From Pseudomonadota bacterium (lineage in GTDB: Bacteria; Pseudomonadota; Gammaproteobacteria; Burkholderiales; Burkholderiaceae_C), in contig JAVHYA010000002.1 in assembly GCA_031119395.1 (NCBI GenBank), forward strand, positions 62,001 to 126,000: 64,000 nt of DNA. The letters run 5' to 3'. A model generated the notes under the pieces. That model was not told where the DNA came from and did not search any database. It saw nothing but the letters and a program-made list of their open reading frames with translations. Each line of letters starts with the position of its first letter. Position 1 is the stretch's first letter. This document shows, piece after piece, positions 20,302 to 28,936 of the stretch. The translations under genes and the position numbers were made by a program.

Positions 20302-21503
20302 ACCGTGCGGCCGTCCGCCCCCGACCTCGTCGGTCCATCCGCGGCCTGACCCTGGTCGAGCTGCTCGTGGCCATCACCATCGGCCTGGTCCTCACGCTGG
20401 CCGTGACCGGCATCGTCGTCGTGAGCGAATCGCATCGCCGCTCGATGACGGCGGTGAACGATGCCAACCAGTCGGGCGCGTACGCCGCCTCGGTGCTGGA
20501 CCTCGCGGTGCGCAGCGCCGGCTCGGGTTTCGTGCAGGCAGCCGACCACGGCGCCTTCGGCTGCCAGCTCGGCGCGGGCACCGTGCTGCCGCACGCGGAC
20601 CCTTTCCCCGCGCCGTTCAAGAACAGTTTCCTGACCGGCAGGACGACGAGCCTGCGGCTCGCGCCCGTGCTGATCGCGAAGAACCAGTCCGACGCCGGCT
20701 CCGACGTGCTGGTGGTGATGAGCGGCAACGGCGCCGCCGGCGACGTGCCGCGCCGCATCACCAGTGCCGGCGACGCCCACACGCTGAAGCTCGACGCATC
20801 GACGGGGTTCAGCGCGAACGACCTCGTGCTGGTGAGCCGTTCGGCCACGCCGGACTGCCTGGTGGAGCCGGTCAGCTCGGTCGGCCCCGGCACGCTGACG
20901 CTCGGCGGCGCCGGCTACGCTGCCAGCGGCCCGACCACGGCCATGAGCAGCTTCGCCAGCGACCTGGGCACCTACGTCACCCACCTGGGCAGCAGCGGTG
21001 CCGGCAACGCGCCGTTCCAGCTGTTCGGGGTCGGCGACAACGACACCCTCTTCGCGTACGACCTGCTGAGCTCCGGCACCCCTGCGATGTCGGAGCCACT
21101 CGCCAACGACGTCATGGGGCTGCATGCGCTCTACGGGCTGGACAGCGATGGCGACGGCATCCTGGACAGCTGGGCGAGCCCGGACGCCACCGGGAACCCG
21201 GCGGAGACCGCCGCGCCCGGCTACGACATCGACACCGTGATGGCCACCCCCGCCAAGATGAAGCGCATCGTCGCGGTCCGCCTGGCCCTGGTGCTGCGCG
21301 ACACGCAGTACGAGAAGGACATGGTGGCGCCGATGGCGCTGGGCTACTTCGCCGACCTCAGGAACTCGGCCGGCGCTTCGCTCGCGGGCGCCACGACGCT
21401 GGCGACCGACCCCACGGTCGACGTCGAGGCGCGCCACTACCGCTACCGCGTGGTCGAAACCACGATCCCGCTGCGCAACACGCTGATCCTCACCGCGCCA
21501 TGA
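20298..21503 (+). CDS. pilW: Type IV pilus minor pilin PilW
   Basis: 401 residues, large for a pilin but normal for PilW. Cleavage site RG/LTLVELLVAITIGLVLTLA (Leu instead of Phe at +1), then the NDANQSGAYAASVLDLAVRSAG region typical of PilW. The long C-terminal part has an LDSDGDGILDSW stretch resembling a calcium-binding loop. Coupled to pilV and pilX by ATGA overlaps. Confidence 0.88.
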   Translation: MNRAAVRPRPRRSIRGLTLVELLVAITIGLVLTLAVTGIVVVSESHRRSMTAVNDANQSGAYAASVLDLAVRSAGSGFVQAADHGAFGCQLGAGTVLPHADPFPAPFKNSFLTGRTTSLRLAPVLIAKNQSDAGSDVLVVMSGNGAAGDVPRRITSAGDAHTLKLDASTGFSANDLVLVSRSATPDCLVEPVSSVGPGTLTLGGAGYAASGPTTAMSSFASDLGTYVTHLGSSGAGNAPFQLFGVGDNDTLFAYDLLSSGTPAMSEPLANDVMGLHALYGLDSDGDGILDSWASPDATGNPAETAAPGYDIDTVMATPAKMKRIVAVRLALVLRDTQYEKDMVAPMALGYFADLRNSAGASLAGATTLATDPTVDVEARHYRYRVVETTIPLRNTLILTAP

Positions 21504-22096
21504 CCGCACGCCCTTTTCTCCGCCCGGCTCGCGCGCGTCAGCACGGCGTCGTGCTGCTGCTGTGCCTCGTGGTGCTGGTCATCCTGATGGCCGGCGGCGT
21601 GGCGGTGATCCGATCGATGAACGCCTCGCTCTTCACGGCGGGCAACCTCGCCTTCAAGCGCGACCTCGTGAACCAGGGCGAACAGGCGCTGTCCACGGTG
21701 CTCGCGCAGTTCGGCCCGGGCGGCGCCCTGGCCAATGCCACGGGCAGCGACCAACCCTCGCTGAACTACAAGTCCTCGATGCTGGCGGCCAACGCACAGG
21801 GCATTCCGACGGTGCTGCTGGACGACGCCACCTTCGCATCCGTGGGCACCGCCGCCGACCTGCCCGGCGCCACGCCGGGCGTGACGATCCGCTACGTGGT
21901 GGACCGCCTGTGCGCCGCCACCGGCGCCGCCGTGACGACCGGCTGCATCCAGTCGGTCGGCGCGCCGCCTGGCGGCACCGCCGGCACCCTGCGGCCGAAC
22001 CCGCCCACGGCCACCGTCTACCGCCTGAGCGCCCGCGTGAGCGGCCCGCGCAACACGCAGGTCTTCGTCCAGTCGTCCATCACCAAACCCGATTGA
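21500..22096 (+). CDS. pilX: Type IV pilus assembly protein PilX
   Basis: 198 residues. The N-terminal RQHGVVLLLCLVVLVILM is the PilX-type hydrophobic helix with no Glu at +5, as usual for this subunit. Followed by RDLVNQGEQALS. Minor pilin that works with PilV, PilW and PilY1. Start overlaps the pilW stop (ATGA). Confidence 0.85.
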   Translation: MTARPFLRPARARQHGVVLLLCLVVLVILMAGGVAVIRSMNASLFTAGNLAFKRDLVNQGEQALSTVLAQFGPGGALANATGSDQPSLNYKSSMLAANAQGIPTVLLDDATFASVGTAADLPGATPGVTIRYVVDRLCAATGAAVTTGCIQSVGAPPGGTAGTLRPNPPTATVYRLSARVSGPRNTQVFVQSSITKPD

Positions 22097-22116
22097 GCCC
22101 GCCGGGGACACGCACC

Positions 22117-25100
22117 ATGCCGCTTCCTTCATGCCTGCGACGGGCGCCGCGCCGATTCCTCGCGCCCTGCATCGTGCTCGTGCTGGCGGCCGCCGCCGGC
22201 GGCCCGGCCGCGGCCGTCGCGCTGGCCGACCAACCCGTGTTCGCCTCATCCGACGTGCCGGGCAACCTCGCACTGGCCCTGTCCGTGGAATACCCCACGG
22301 CCATCAGCGTGGCCAACCTCGGCGACTACGCCGACGCCAGCGAGTACCTGGGCTACTTCGATCCCAGGAAGTGCTACAGCTACCAGGCGAACACCGCCGC
22401 GCCCGCGCAGGGCTACTTCCAGCCGGCCGGCGCCGCCACCGGCACCCACAGCCACGGCTGCTCCGGCAAGTGGAGCGGCAACTTCATGAACTGGGCGACG
22501 ATGCAGACCATCGACCCCTTCCGCTGGGCGCTGACCGGCGGCTACCGCTCGGTCGACACGGTCGGCACGACGGTGCTGGAGAAGGCCTGGGGCTCGGCGC
22601 AGGGCTCGCAGTCGAACTTCCCCCTGCGCGGCACCTCCGCCGGCACGGGGCACAAGCTGGCGAGCGGGCTCATCCCGTCGGTGACGCCCTTCGCGTGGAG
22701 CGCGTTCAACATGAGCGTCTGGAAGCGCGGCAACCGCCTGGTGTTCAGCGGCACCAACAGCGCCTACAGCGACACGGGCAAGAACGGGGCCGACTGGGTC
22801 GGCACGACGAGCCAGAACGACGCCGGCACGGTCTACCAGGTGTACGTGCGCGTGAAGGTCTGCGACCCGTCGACGGGCACGGGCGGCGTCGAAGCCAATT
22901 GCGTGAAGTACGGCGACACCAACTACAAGCCCGAAGGGCTGATGCAGCAGTACGCCAACAAGATCCGCTACAGCGCGTTCTCGTACCTCTACACGAGCGA
23001 TGGCAACACCCAGGGCGGCGTGATGCGCGCGGCCATGGGCTTCATCGGGCCCACCTACCCGCAGCCGCTGTCGACCACGGTGGTGACGAACCCCAAGGCC
23101 GAATGGGACCCGACGACCGGCGTGATGACCGCCAACCCGGACAGCACGCTCGACAGCACCGTGACCAACAGCGGCGCGATGAACTACCTCAACAAGTTCG
23201 GCCAGTCGGCGCAGGCGTACATGACCTACGACAACGTCAGCGAGCTCTACTACGCCGTCCTGCGCTACTTCGAGAACCTGGGCAACGTGCCCGAGTGGAC
23301 GAACAACCTCGACGCCACCAAGCGCGACGGCTTCCCGGCTCCCACGAGCTGGGCGGGCAAGGACCCGATCTCCTACTCGTGCCAGAAGAACTTCGTGCTG
23401 GGCATCGGCGACGACAACACCCACTTCGACGTCAACACGGGCGGCGGCACGCTCACCAGGTCGGGGCGCGCGAAGCCGCCGCTGGTGGCCAGCGACAGCT
23501 TCAACCAGTCGCAGACCTGGACCCGCGCGATCGAGACGCTCGAAGGACTGACGGGCCGCAACGCCGCCTGGGCCGACGCGGGCTCCGAATACATCGCCGG
23601 CCTGGCCTACGGTGCGCACGTGCTGGACATCCGCCCCGACCTGACCGGCACCCAGACGCTGTCGACCTACTGGATGGACGTGATGGAGTACCAGTACGCG
23701 CTCGACCGGAACCCCTACTGGCTGGCCACCAAGTACGGCGGCTTCAGCGTGCCTTCGGGCTACGACATCGCGACGACCACGCCGCTGGCGCAAAGCGCCT
23801 GGAACAGCGCGGGCGACACCATCAGCATGAACGGCACGACGCGCCCACGCCCCGACAACTACTTCCTGGCCGGCAACGCCGCGCTGATGGTGGCGGGCCT
23901 GAAGGCCGCCTTCACGAACATCGCCAACGCGATCAAGGCCTTCACCACCTCGTACGCCCTGGCCAGCGCGGCGGTGCAGTCGGGCGACGCGGCCTACGCG
24001 TCGCAATACGACTCGAAGGGGTGGACCGGCGTGGTCACGGCGCGGCAGGTGAGCTATGCGACCGACGGCACGCCCTCGTCCACCGACGCCTGGAACACCA
24101 CCACCACGCTGGAGAGCCAGCTCGCCGGCGCCGGCTGGAACACCGGGCGGCAGGTCGTGACCTGGAACGGCACGGCCGGCGTGCCCTTTCGCACCGCCAA
24201 CGGCGGCACCGCCACGGGCATGACCAGCGCGCAGATCGGCGCCCTGAACACCAGCTACCGCAGCGGCGACGACAGCAGCGACTACCTCGACTACCTGCGG
24301 GGCGACCGGTCGCAGGAGGCGTCGTCGACCGTGGCCGGCAGCAGCAGGGCGTACCGCACGCGCCCGCTGCTGCTGGCCGACATCGTCGACTCGAAGGTGG
24401 TGCCGGTCGGGCCGCCGGCCGCCCCCTACGCCGAATCGTCCAACCTGGGCTACGGCGTCTTCAAGGCCAACAACACGGGCCGCACCACCATGGTCTACGT
24501 GGGTGCCAACGACGGCATGCTGCACGCCTTCGACGGCTCGCTCACCGGCAGCACGGCGGGCAAGGAGAAGTTCGCCTACATCCCGGGCGGCATGTACCTC
24601 AAGGCCAGCACGACCGACACCGATTCGCTGCTCGGCCTGCTGGGCAATCCCGGCTACGTGCACCATGACTACGTCGATGCCACGCCCACCGTGGCCGACG
24701 TGGACTTCAACAAGGCCGCCGGCGCCTTCACGACCAGCGGCACGGGGGCCAATGCCGACTGGCGCACCCTGCTGGTCGGCGGCCTGGGCAAGGGCGGCAC
24801 GGGCTGGTTCGGCATCGACGTGACGAACCCGGCCGCCATGAGCTCCGAGACGGCCACCGCCGGCAAGGTGCTGTGGGAGGTGAACGACCCCACCATGGGC
24901 TACAGCTTCGGCAGCCCGGTCGTCGTGAAGACGCGCAAGTACGGCTGGGTGGTGGTGCTGACCTCGGGCTACAACAATGCCGACGGCTACGGCTACCTGT
25001 ACTTCGTCGACCCGCGCAACGGCACGGTCCTGGAGAAGGTGAGGACCGGCACCGCCTCGCACGGCCTGGCGCAGGCCGCCGCCTTCGTGCAGGACTTCGG

Positions 25101-25839
25101 CGACTACACGGCCGACGCCATCTACGCGGGCGACCTCGACGGCAACGTCTGGCGTTTCGACCTGACGGCTGCGACGGGCAGCTATCCGGCGCCCACGCGC
25201 CTCGCCACGCTCACCGATGCCAGCGGCAACGCGCAGCCGGTGACCACGGCGCCGGTGATCGAGATCCACCCGGTGAGCCGCGCGCGCTTCGTGATGGTGG
25301 GCACCGGCCGGCTGCTCGACAGCACCGACGTGAACACGGGCGCCGGCCAGAGCTTCTACGCCCTGCTCGACGGAACCTCGGGGGCCTTCGACAGCGTGTC
25401 GACCCCCATCACGCGCACGCAGCTCACGGCGCTGACCGACCCGAGCGCCGGCATCAACCTCGCGTCGACCAGCAAGGGCTGGTACATGGACCTGGGCAGC
25501 GGCTCCGGCGTGGCGTGGCGGATCGTCGCCAGCCCCAGCGCCTACAACGGCATCGTCGCCTTCAGCCCGCTGCTGACCACCGGCGACGCCTGCAGCCCGG
25601 CCGGGCAGAGCCGGCTGTACGTGCTCAACTACGGCACCGGCAAGACGGTGCTCAACACCGCCGCGGCGTACGAGAGCTTCACCGCGGCGCTCACGGACGT
25701 GCGCTTCGTCAGCGTCAATGGCAAGCCGCAGCTGATCGTCGGCGACAACCAGGGCGGCACGAAGAGGATCGATGCGAACCTGGTCAGCGGCACCTCGCTG
25801 CGGCTGCTGAACTGGCGCCAGATCGCGATCCCCGAATGA
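22117..25839 (+). CDS. pilY1: Type IV pilus tip adhesin/assembly factor PilY1
   Basis: 1240 residues with a signal peptide (about 1-37). The N-terminal half (SVEYPTAISVANLGDY, CSGKWSGNFMNWATMQ) has the layout of beta-proteobacterial PilY1 with no clear vWA MIDAS. The C-terminal half (about 760-1200) is the Neisseria PilC-type beta-propeller: VYVGANDGMLHAFDGS, YVDATPTVADVDF, GFGID-like WFGIDVTNP, and IYAGDLDGNVWRFDL. PilY1 caps the pilus and governs retraction, adhesion and surface sensing. Last gene of the operon; no PilE follows it as in many relatives. Confidence 0.92.
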   Translation: MPLPSCLRRAPRRFLAPCIVLVLAAAAGGPAAAVALADQPVFASSDVPGNLALALSVEYPTAISVANLGDYADASEYLGYFDPRKCYSYQANTAAPAQGYFQPAGAATGTHSHGCSGKWSGNFMNWATMQTIDPFRWALTGGYRSVDTVGTTVLEKAWGSAQGSQSNFPLRGTSAGTGHKLASGLIPSVTPFAWSAFNMSVWKRGNRLVFSGTNSAYSDTGKNGADWVGTTSQNDAGTVYQVYVRVKVCDPSTGTGGVEANCVKYGDTNYKPEGLMQQYANKIRYSAFSYLYTSDGNTQGGVMRAAMGFIGPTYPQPLSTTVVTNPKAEWDPTTGVMTANPDSTLDSTVTNSGAMNYLNKFGQSAQAYMTYDNVSELYYAVLRYFENLGNVPEWTNNLDATKRDGFPAPTSWAGKDPISYSCQKNFVLGIGDDNTHFDVNTGGGTLTRSGRAKPPLVASDSFNQSQTWTRAIETLEGLTGRNAAWADAGSEYIAGLAYGAHVLDIRPDLTGTQTLSTYWMDVMEYQYALDRNPYWLATKYGGFSVPSGYDIATTTPLAQSAWNSAGDTISMNGTTRPRPDNYFLAGNAALMVAGLKAAFTNIANAIKAFTTSYALASAAVQSGDAAYASQYDSKGWTGVVTARQVSYATDGTPSSTDAWNTTTTLESQLAGAGWNTGRQVVTWNGTAGVPFRTANGGTATGMTSAQIGALNTSYRSGDDSSDYLDYLRGDRSQEASSTVAGSSRAYRTRPLLLADIVDSKVVPVGPPAAPYAESSNLGYGVFKANNTGRTTMVYVGANDGMLHAFDGSLTGSTAGKEKFAYIPGGMYLKASTTDTDSLLGLLGNPGYVHHDYVDATPTVADVDFNKAAGAFTTSGTGANADWRTLLVGGLGKGGTGWFGIDVTNPAAMSSETATAGKVLWEVNDPTMGYSFGSPVVVKTRKYGWVVVLTSGYNNADGYGYLYFVDPRNGTVLEKVRTGTASHGLAQAAAFVQDFGDYTADAIYAGDLDGNVWRFDLTAATGSYPAPTRLATLTDASGNAQPVTTAPVIEIHPVSRARFVMVGTGRLLDSTDVNTGAGQSFYALLDGTSGAFDSVSTPITRTQLTALTDPSAGINLASTSKGWYMDLGSGSGVAWRIVASPSAYNGIVAFSPLLTTGDACSPAGQSRLYVLNYGTGKTVLNTAAAYESFTAALTDVRFVSVNGKPQLIVGDNQGGTKRIDANLVSGTSLRLLNWRQIAIPE

Positions 25840-25877
25840 GGCCGTAGCGGCATCGAATCCTGGGGCGAAAAGTGCCC

Positions 25878-25923
25878 GCAGCGCCCGCCACACGGGCGCC
25901 AGCAGCTATCGATTCGATAGCAG
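25878..25923. repeat. Palindromic repeat, copy 5
   Basis: GCAGCGCCCGCCACACGGGC followed by GCCAGCAGCTATCGATTCGATAGCAG; inverted orientation, between convergent pilY1 and moaE. Confidence 0.78.
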
Positions 25924-25933
25924 ATCCGGCTCT

Positions 25934-26443
25934 TCAGGCGTTGCGCGCCCGGATGCCCCAGCGCGCCAGCGCTTCGTCGTCCGCGACGCGGGCATCGACC
26001 CAGCGGCCGCCCTCCGGCGTGTCTTCCTTCTTCCAGAAGGGCGCCTGGGTCTTGAGGTAGTCCATCAGGAACTCGCAGGCCTGGAAGGACTCGCCGCGGT
26101 GGGCCGAAGTGACGGCCACCATCATGATCTGGTCCTGCGGCGCAAGCGCGCCCACGCGGTGCACCACGCGGACGCCGAGGATGTCGAAGCGGCGATGCGC
26201 CTCGTCGATCATGGCCTCGATGGCCTTCTCGGTCATGCCGGGGTAGTGCTCCAGTTCCATCGCACGCACGCTGCCCGCGGCGCCGCCCTCGGCGACGTGG
26301 CGGTCGCGCACCGTGCCGACGAAGGCGCAGACCGCGCCCACACGCGGATCGCCGGCGCGCAGTGCCGCCACCTCGGCGCCGAGGTCGAAGTCCTCGGCCT
26401 GGACGCTCACGCGCGCGGCGCGATCGGGAAGAGATAGGCTCAT
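25934..26443 (-). CDS. moaE: Molybdopterin synthase catalytic subunit MoaE
   Basis: 169 residues. HRGESFQACEFLMDYLKTQAP holds the conserved RG and lysine of the active site; FWKKE supplies the second lysine (about 138). VGTVRDRHVAEG and LEHYPGM match MoaE. With MoaD it converts cyclic pyranopterin monophosphate to molybdopterin. It lies apart from moaD-moeA-mobB, separated by two plus-strand genes. Confidence 0.95.
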   Translation of the reverse strand: MSLSLPDRAARVSVQAEDFDLGAEVAALRAGDPRVGAVCAFVGTVRDRHVAEGGAAGSVRAMELEHYPGMTEKAIEAMIDEAHRRFDILGVRVVHRVGALAPQDQIMMVAVTSAHRGESFQACEFLMDYLKTQAPFWKKEDTPEGGRWVDARVADDEALARWGIRARNA

Positions 26444-26477
26444 CGGCAAATTGTGGCATCGCCACCCTGCCCGCAGA

Positions 26478-27497
26478 ATGCGCGCCGTGCCGACCCTGAC
26501 CCCCGAGCCCCTGAGCGCCACCGACCGCGCGGTGTTGCGCGACTGGGCCCGCGGCGGACGCCGCCTGGCCCGCGTGTTGGCCGTCGTCGCGTCGGTGGCC
26601 GGCCTGGGGGGCCTCTGGCTCGTCGTGCACGCGTTCTCGCTGCCGCCGGTGGAGGTGCTCGCGGCACGGGCGGTCGCCGGCGCGGCGCTCGCGACCGCGG
26701 CCGTGCTGGCGTGGCTGCGCAGGCGTGCGCGGCGCGAAAGTGCGGTGCCGGCCATGGCGGCCCTCGCGGCGGGCCGCAAGACCGTGGCGCAGGGCCGGCT
26801 CGACGGCGTGCAGGTCGCCGGCGCGCGCCTTCGCTACCGCCTCGACGGCGCCGACTTCGACCTGTTCAACCTGCTGCCGGACCACGGGCGCTCGCAGCTG
26901 AGCGCCGGCCGTCCGCTGCGCGAGGTGCTGGCGCCGACCGCCCAGACCGTGGCCCTGCACTGGGTGGAGGACGGGCAGGGCCGCCGATGGCTGATCCAGC
27001 TGCACGTGCCGGCCTGGGCGCCGGCCCAGCCCGCGAGCCGCCCCGCCGCTGCAGCCGACCGGCGCGCCGCAGGCAGGCAGGCATTCATCGCCATGGGCCT
27101 GCTCACGCTCGCCATCCTGGCGTGCTTCGCCTTGTTCTCATGGTTCGGCGGCTTCGAGCGGCGCGACATGCACGCCATCGGCCTGCTCCTGGCCGGCGTG
27201 TGGGCATTGCTGATGGCGGTCATCGTGCTGCCGACGCTGCTTCGGGCGCAGCGGCAGACCCATGTCCAGGTGCTGCGCGGGCCGGTCGTTGAACGGCTGC
27301 GCGGCAGGATCTCGTCGGGCAAGACGTCGGTCGATGCGCATTGGTACCGCGTGGGGGGCCTCGCGCAGGCGGCGACGGGCTTCGACGCCACCCTGCGGCC
27401 GGGCGACGAGGTGCAGATGGAGTGGCTGACGCGCGCCCATGCCCCGCCGGGCGACGGCACGCTGATCCGCGTGCAGCGGATCGCGGCCAGGCACTGA
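26478..27497 (+). CDS. Unknown integral membrane protein
   Basis: About 339 residues. Hydrophobic segments near 30-50 and 60-80, a soluble domain (about 85-200), then segments near 206-226 and 233-256 and a C-terminal soluble beta-rich part. The start is uncertain (ATG at 26478 or GTG at 26488, neither with a Shine-Dalgarno). Divergent from moaE by 34 bp. The layout resembles the DUF3592 kind of membrane protein but I do not recognise the family. Confidence 0.55.
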   Translation: MRAVPTLTPEPLSATDRAVLRDWARGGRRLARVLAVVASVAGLGGLWLVVHAFSLPPVEVLAARAVAGAALATAAVLAWLRRRARRESAVPAMAALAAGRKTVAQGRLDGVQVAGARLRYRLDGADFDLFNLLPDHGRSQLSAGRPLREVLAPTAQTVALHWVEDGQGRRWLIQLHVPAWAPAQPASRPAAAADRRAAGRQAFIAMGLLTLAILACFALFSWFGGFERRDMHAIGLLLAGVWALLMAVIVLPTLLRAQRQTHVQVLRGPVVERLRGRISSGKTSVDAHWYRVGGLAQAATGFDATLRPGDEVQMEWLTRAHAPPGDGTLIRVQRIAARH

Positions 27498-27772
27498 CCG
27501 CGCGGCGCACTTACACTCGCCGACCATGGCAGCCCTCGCACGTCCGGCACGACGCCGGTCTTCGAATGAAGACCGCGCCCCGGCACGTGGGGCGGCCGCC
27601 AAAGCCAAAAAACTTCAGCTCGTCTGACCGGAGCTGCGGTTCCGTCGTCGGATGAGCGACGGAGCCTGCAGTCCCACCTCCCTCCCCGGTCGGGCTTCCC
27701 TGCATTGCGATGCGCGCTTTCGCCGACGGTTCGTCCTCGGTCGTGTGTCCATGTCTGCAAGGAAGCCTTTCC
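27498..27772 (+). promoter_or_regulatory. Structured 275-nt leader of the DapA-family gene, candidate riboregulator
   Basis: Seen in sequence: hairpin CGGTCTTC-GAAT-GAAGACCG (27556-27575); hairpin CGCCCC/GGGGCG (27576-27594); a long stem CTGCGGTTCCGTCG (27634-27647) against CGACGGAGCCTGCAG (27657-27671), enclosed by GACCGG/CCGGTC (27626-27631 and 27686-27691). GGCTTCCCTGCA (27693-27704) pairs with TGCAAGGAAGCC (27756-27767) at 11 of 12 positions, burying the Shine-Dalgarno AAGGAA just before the ATG at 27773. An upstream ORF ends inside the first enclosing stem. Regulatory role is inference. Confidence 0.5.
27526..27627 (+). CDS. 33-codon upstream ORF in the DapA leader
   Basis: ATG to TGA, 33 residues, rich in Arg, Ala and Lys (starts MAALARPARRRSSNEDRAPA, ends KAKKLQLV). 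There is no Shine-Dalgarno; TACACT at 27512-27517 could be a -10 giving a nearly leaderless mRNA. It spans both 5' hairpins and stops at the base of the GACCGG/CCGGTC stem, so translating ribosomes would disturb the leader fold. May be a leader peptide or not translated at all. Confidence 0.35.
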   Translation: MAALARPARRRSSNEDRAPARGAAAKAKKLQLV

Positions 27773-28675
27773 ATGTCCCGTCCTGCCTCCCTCTCTTCGC
27801 GTCCCGACTTCTCGGGGCTGTGGATTCCGCTGGTCACGCCCTTTCGCGACGGCGCGGTCGACCACCCTGCCCTTGCCGCGCTCGCCAGGCGCCTGGCCGG
27901 CCAGGGCGTCGCCGGCTTCGTGGTCTGCGGCTCGACCGGCGAAGCCGCCGCCCTGGACGAGGACGAGCGCCTGGCCGTGCTCGACACGGTGGCGTCCGCC
28001 GCGTCGGACGTGCCGCGCATGATGGGCCTGGGCGGCGAGCACCTGGGCCACCTGCTGCACGCGGTGCGCCGGCTTGCCGGACGCGGACTCGCCGCCCTGC
28101 TGGTGCCGGCGCCGAGCTACGTGCGTCCCTCGCAGGCGGGGCTGCAACAGTGGTTCACGGCGATCGCCGATGCGAGCGACGTGCCCGTGCTGGTCTACGA
28201 CATCCCCTACCGCACCGGCAGCACGCTCGCGCGCGAGACGCTGCAGGCGCTGGCCGCGCACCCGAACATCGTGGGCGTGAAGGACTGCAGCGGCGACGCG
28301 GCCAAGGTGCGCGCGCTCATCGCCGACGGCCGCCTGCAGGTGCTGGCCGGCGAAGACGCCCAGGTGCTGGCCACGATGGCCGAAGGCGGCACCGGCGCCA
28401 TCGCGGCCAGCGCGCACGTGCACACGGTGCGTTGGGTGCGACTGGTCGCCGCGTTGGAGACGGGCCGGCTGGCGCAGGCGCGCGCGCTGTGGCAGCCGCT
28501 CGCGCCGCTGGTGGAGGCGCTGTTCGCCGAGCCCAATCCGGGCCCGGTCAAGGCGCTGCTGGCAAGCGGTGGCGAGATGACCGGCGAGCTGCGGGCGCCC
28601 ATGACCGGTGCCAGCCCTGCCCTGCTCGAACGCCTGCGCGCGATCGACGCCGCGATCGCGCCGGTCGAAGGCTGA
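27773..28675 (+). CDS. DapA/N-acetylneuraminate lyase-family aldolase
   Basis: 300 residues from the ATG at 27773; an earlier in-frame ATG at 27710 would add residues unlike the family. The fold signature is complete: GSTGEA at 53-58, Y142 in VYDIPYRTG, and Schiff-base K170 in VGVKDCSGD. Likely 4-hydroxy-tetrahydrodipicolinate synthase (lysine and diaminopimelate pathway) or a paralogue acting on another aldehyde plus pyruvate. It converges tail to tail with moaD (stops adjacent). Preceded by an unusual structured leader. Confidence 0.8.
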   Translation: MSRPASLSSRPDFSGLWIPLVTPFRDGAVDHPALAALARRLAGQGVAGFVVCGSTGEAAALDEDERLAVLDTVASAASDVPRMMGLGGEHLGHLLHAVRRLAGRGLAALLVPAPSYVRPSQAGLQQWFTAIADASDVPVLVYDIPYRTGSTLARETLQALAAHPNIVGVKDCSGDAAKVRALIADGRLQVLAGEDAQVLATMAEGGTGAIAASAHVHTVRWVRLVAALETGRLAQARALWQPLAPLVEALFAEPNPGPVKALLASGGEMTGELRAPMTGASPALLERLRAIDAAIAPVEG

Positions 28676-28936
28676 TCAGCCGCCGGTGACCGGCGGGAAG
28701 AACGCCACCTCGGCCCCGTCGGCCAGGGCGGCGTCTTCGCCGCTCATGAGCTGGTTCAGCGCCATGCGCACCGCCTTGCCGCGCGCCAGGGCGCCGGCGT
28801 AGGGCTCGCCGCGCGCGATGAGCTCGTCGCGCAGCGCGCCGAGCGTGTCGGCAGCCGTCTGCACCGGCTCGCTGCCACGATCCAGCGCCTCGCGCACGGA
28901 GGCGAAGTAGCGCACCGTGACGGTCTTGCGGGCCAT
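28676..28936 (-). CDS. moaD: Molybdopterin synthase sulfur carrier subunit MoaD
   Basis: 86 residues, ubiquitin-like, ending in the required diglycine (FFPPVTGG) that becomes a thiocarboxylate. Start overlaps the moeA stop (TGATG), so coupled. Works with MoaE. Confidence 0.93.
   Translation of the reverse strand: MARKTVTVRYFASVREALDRGSEPVQTAADTLGALRDELIARGEPYAGALARGKAVRMALNQLMSGEDAALADGAEVAFFPPVTGG

Noticed and set aside
22246-25893. Minus-strand open frame of about 1215 codons across pilY1
   Set aside because: Shadow of PilY1, rich in Arg/Ala/His/Gly with no recognisable motif.
27710-27772. Upstream in-frame ATG for the DapA-family gene
   Set aside because: It would add 21 residues unlike the family and place the start inside the leader; the ATG at 27773 has a Shine-Dalgarno and the expected N-terminus.
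27600-27780. Minus-strand small RNA ending at a CAGCTC/GAGCTG stem and TTTTTT
   Set aside because: Terminator-like, but no promoter was evident and the structure also fits a plus-strand leader; kept only as an alternative explanation.
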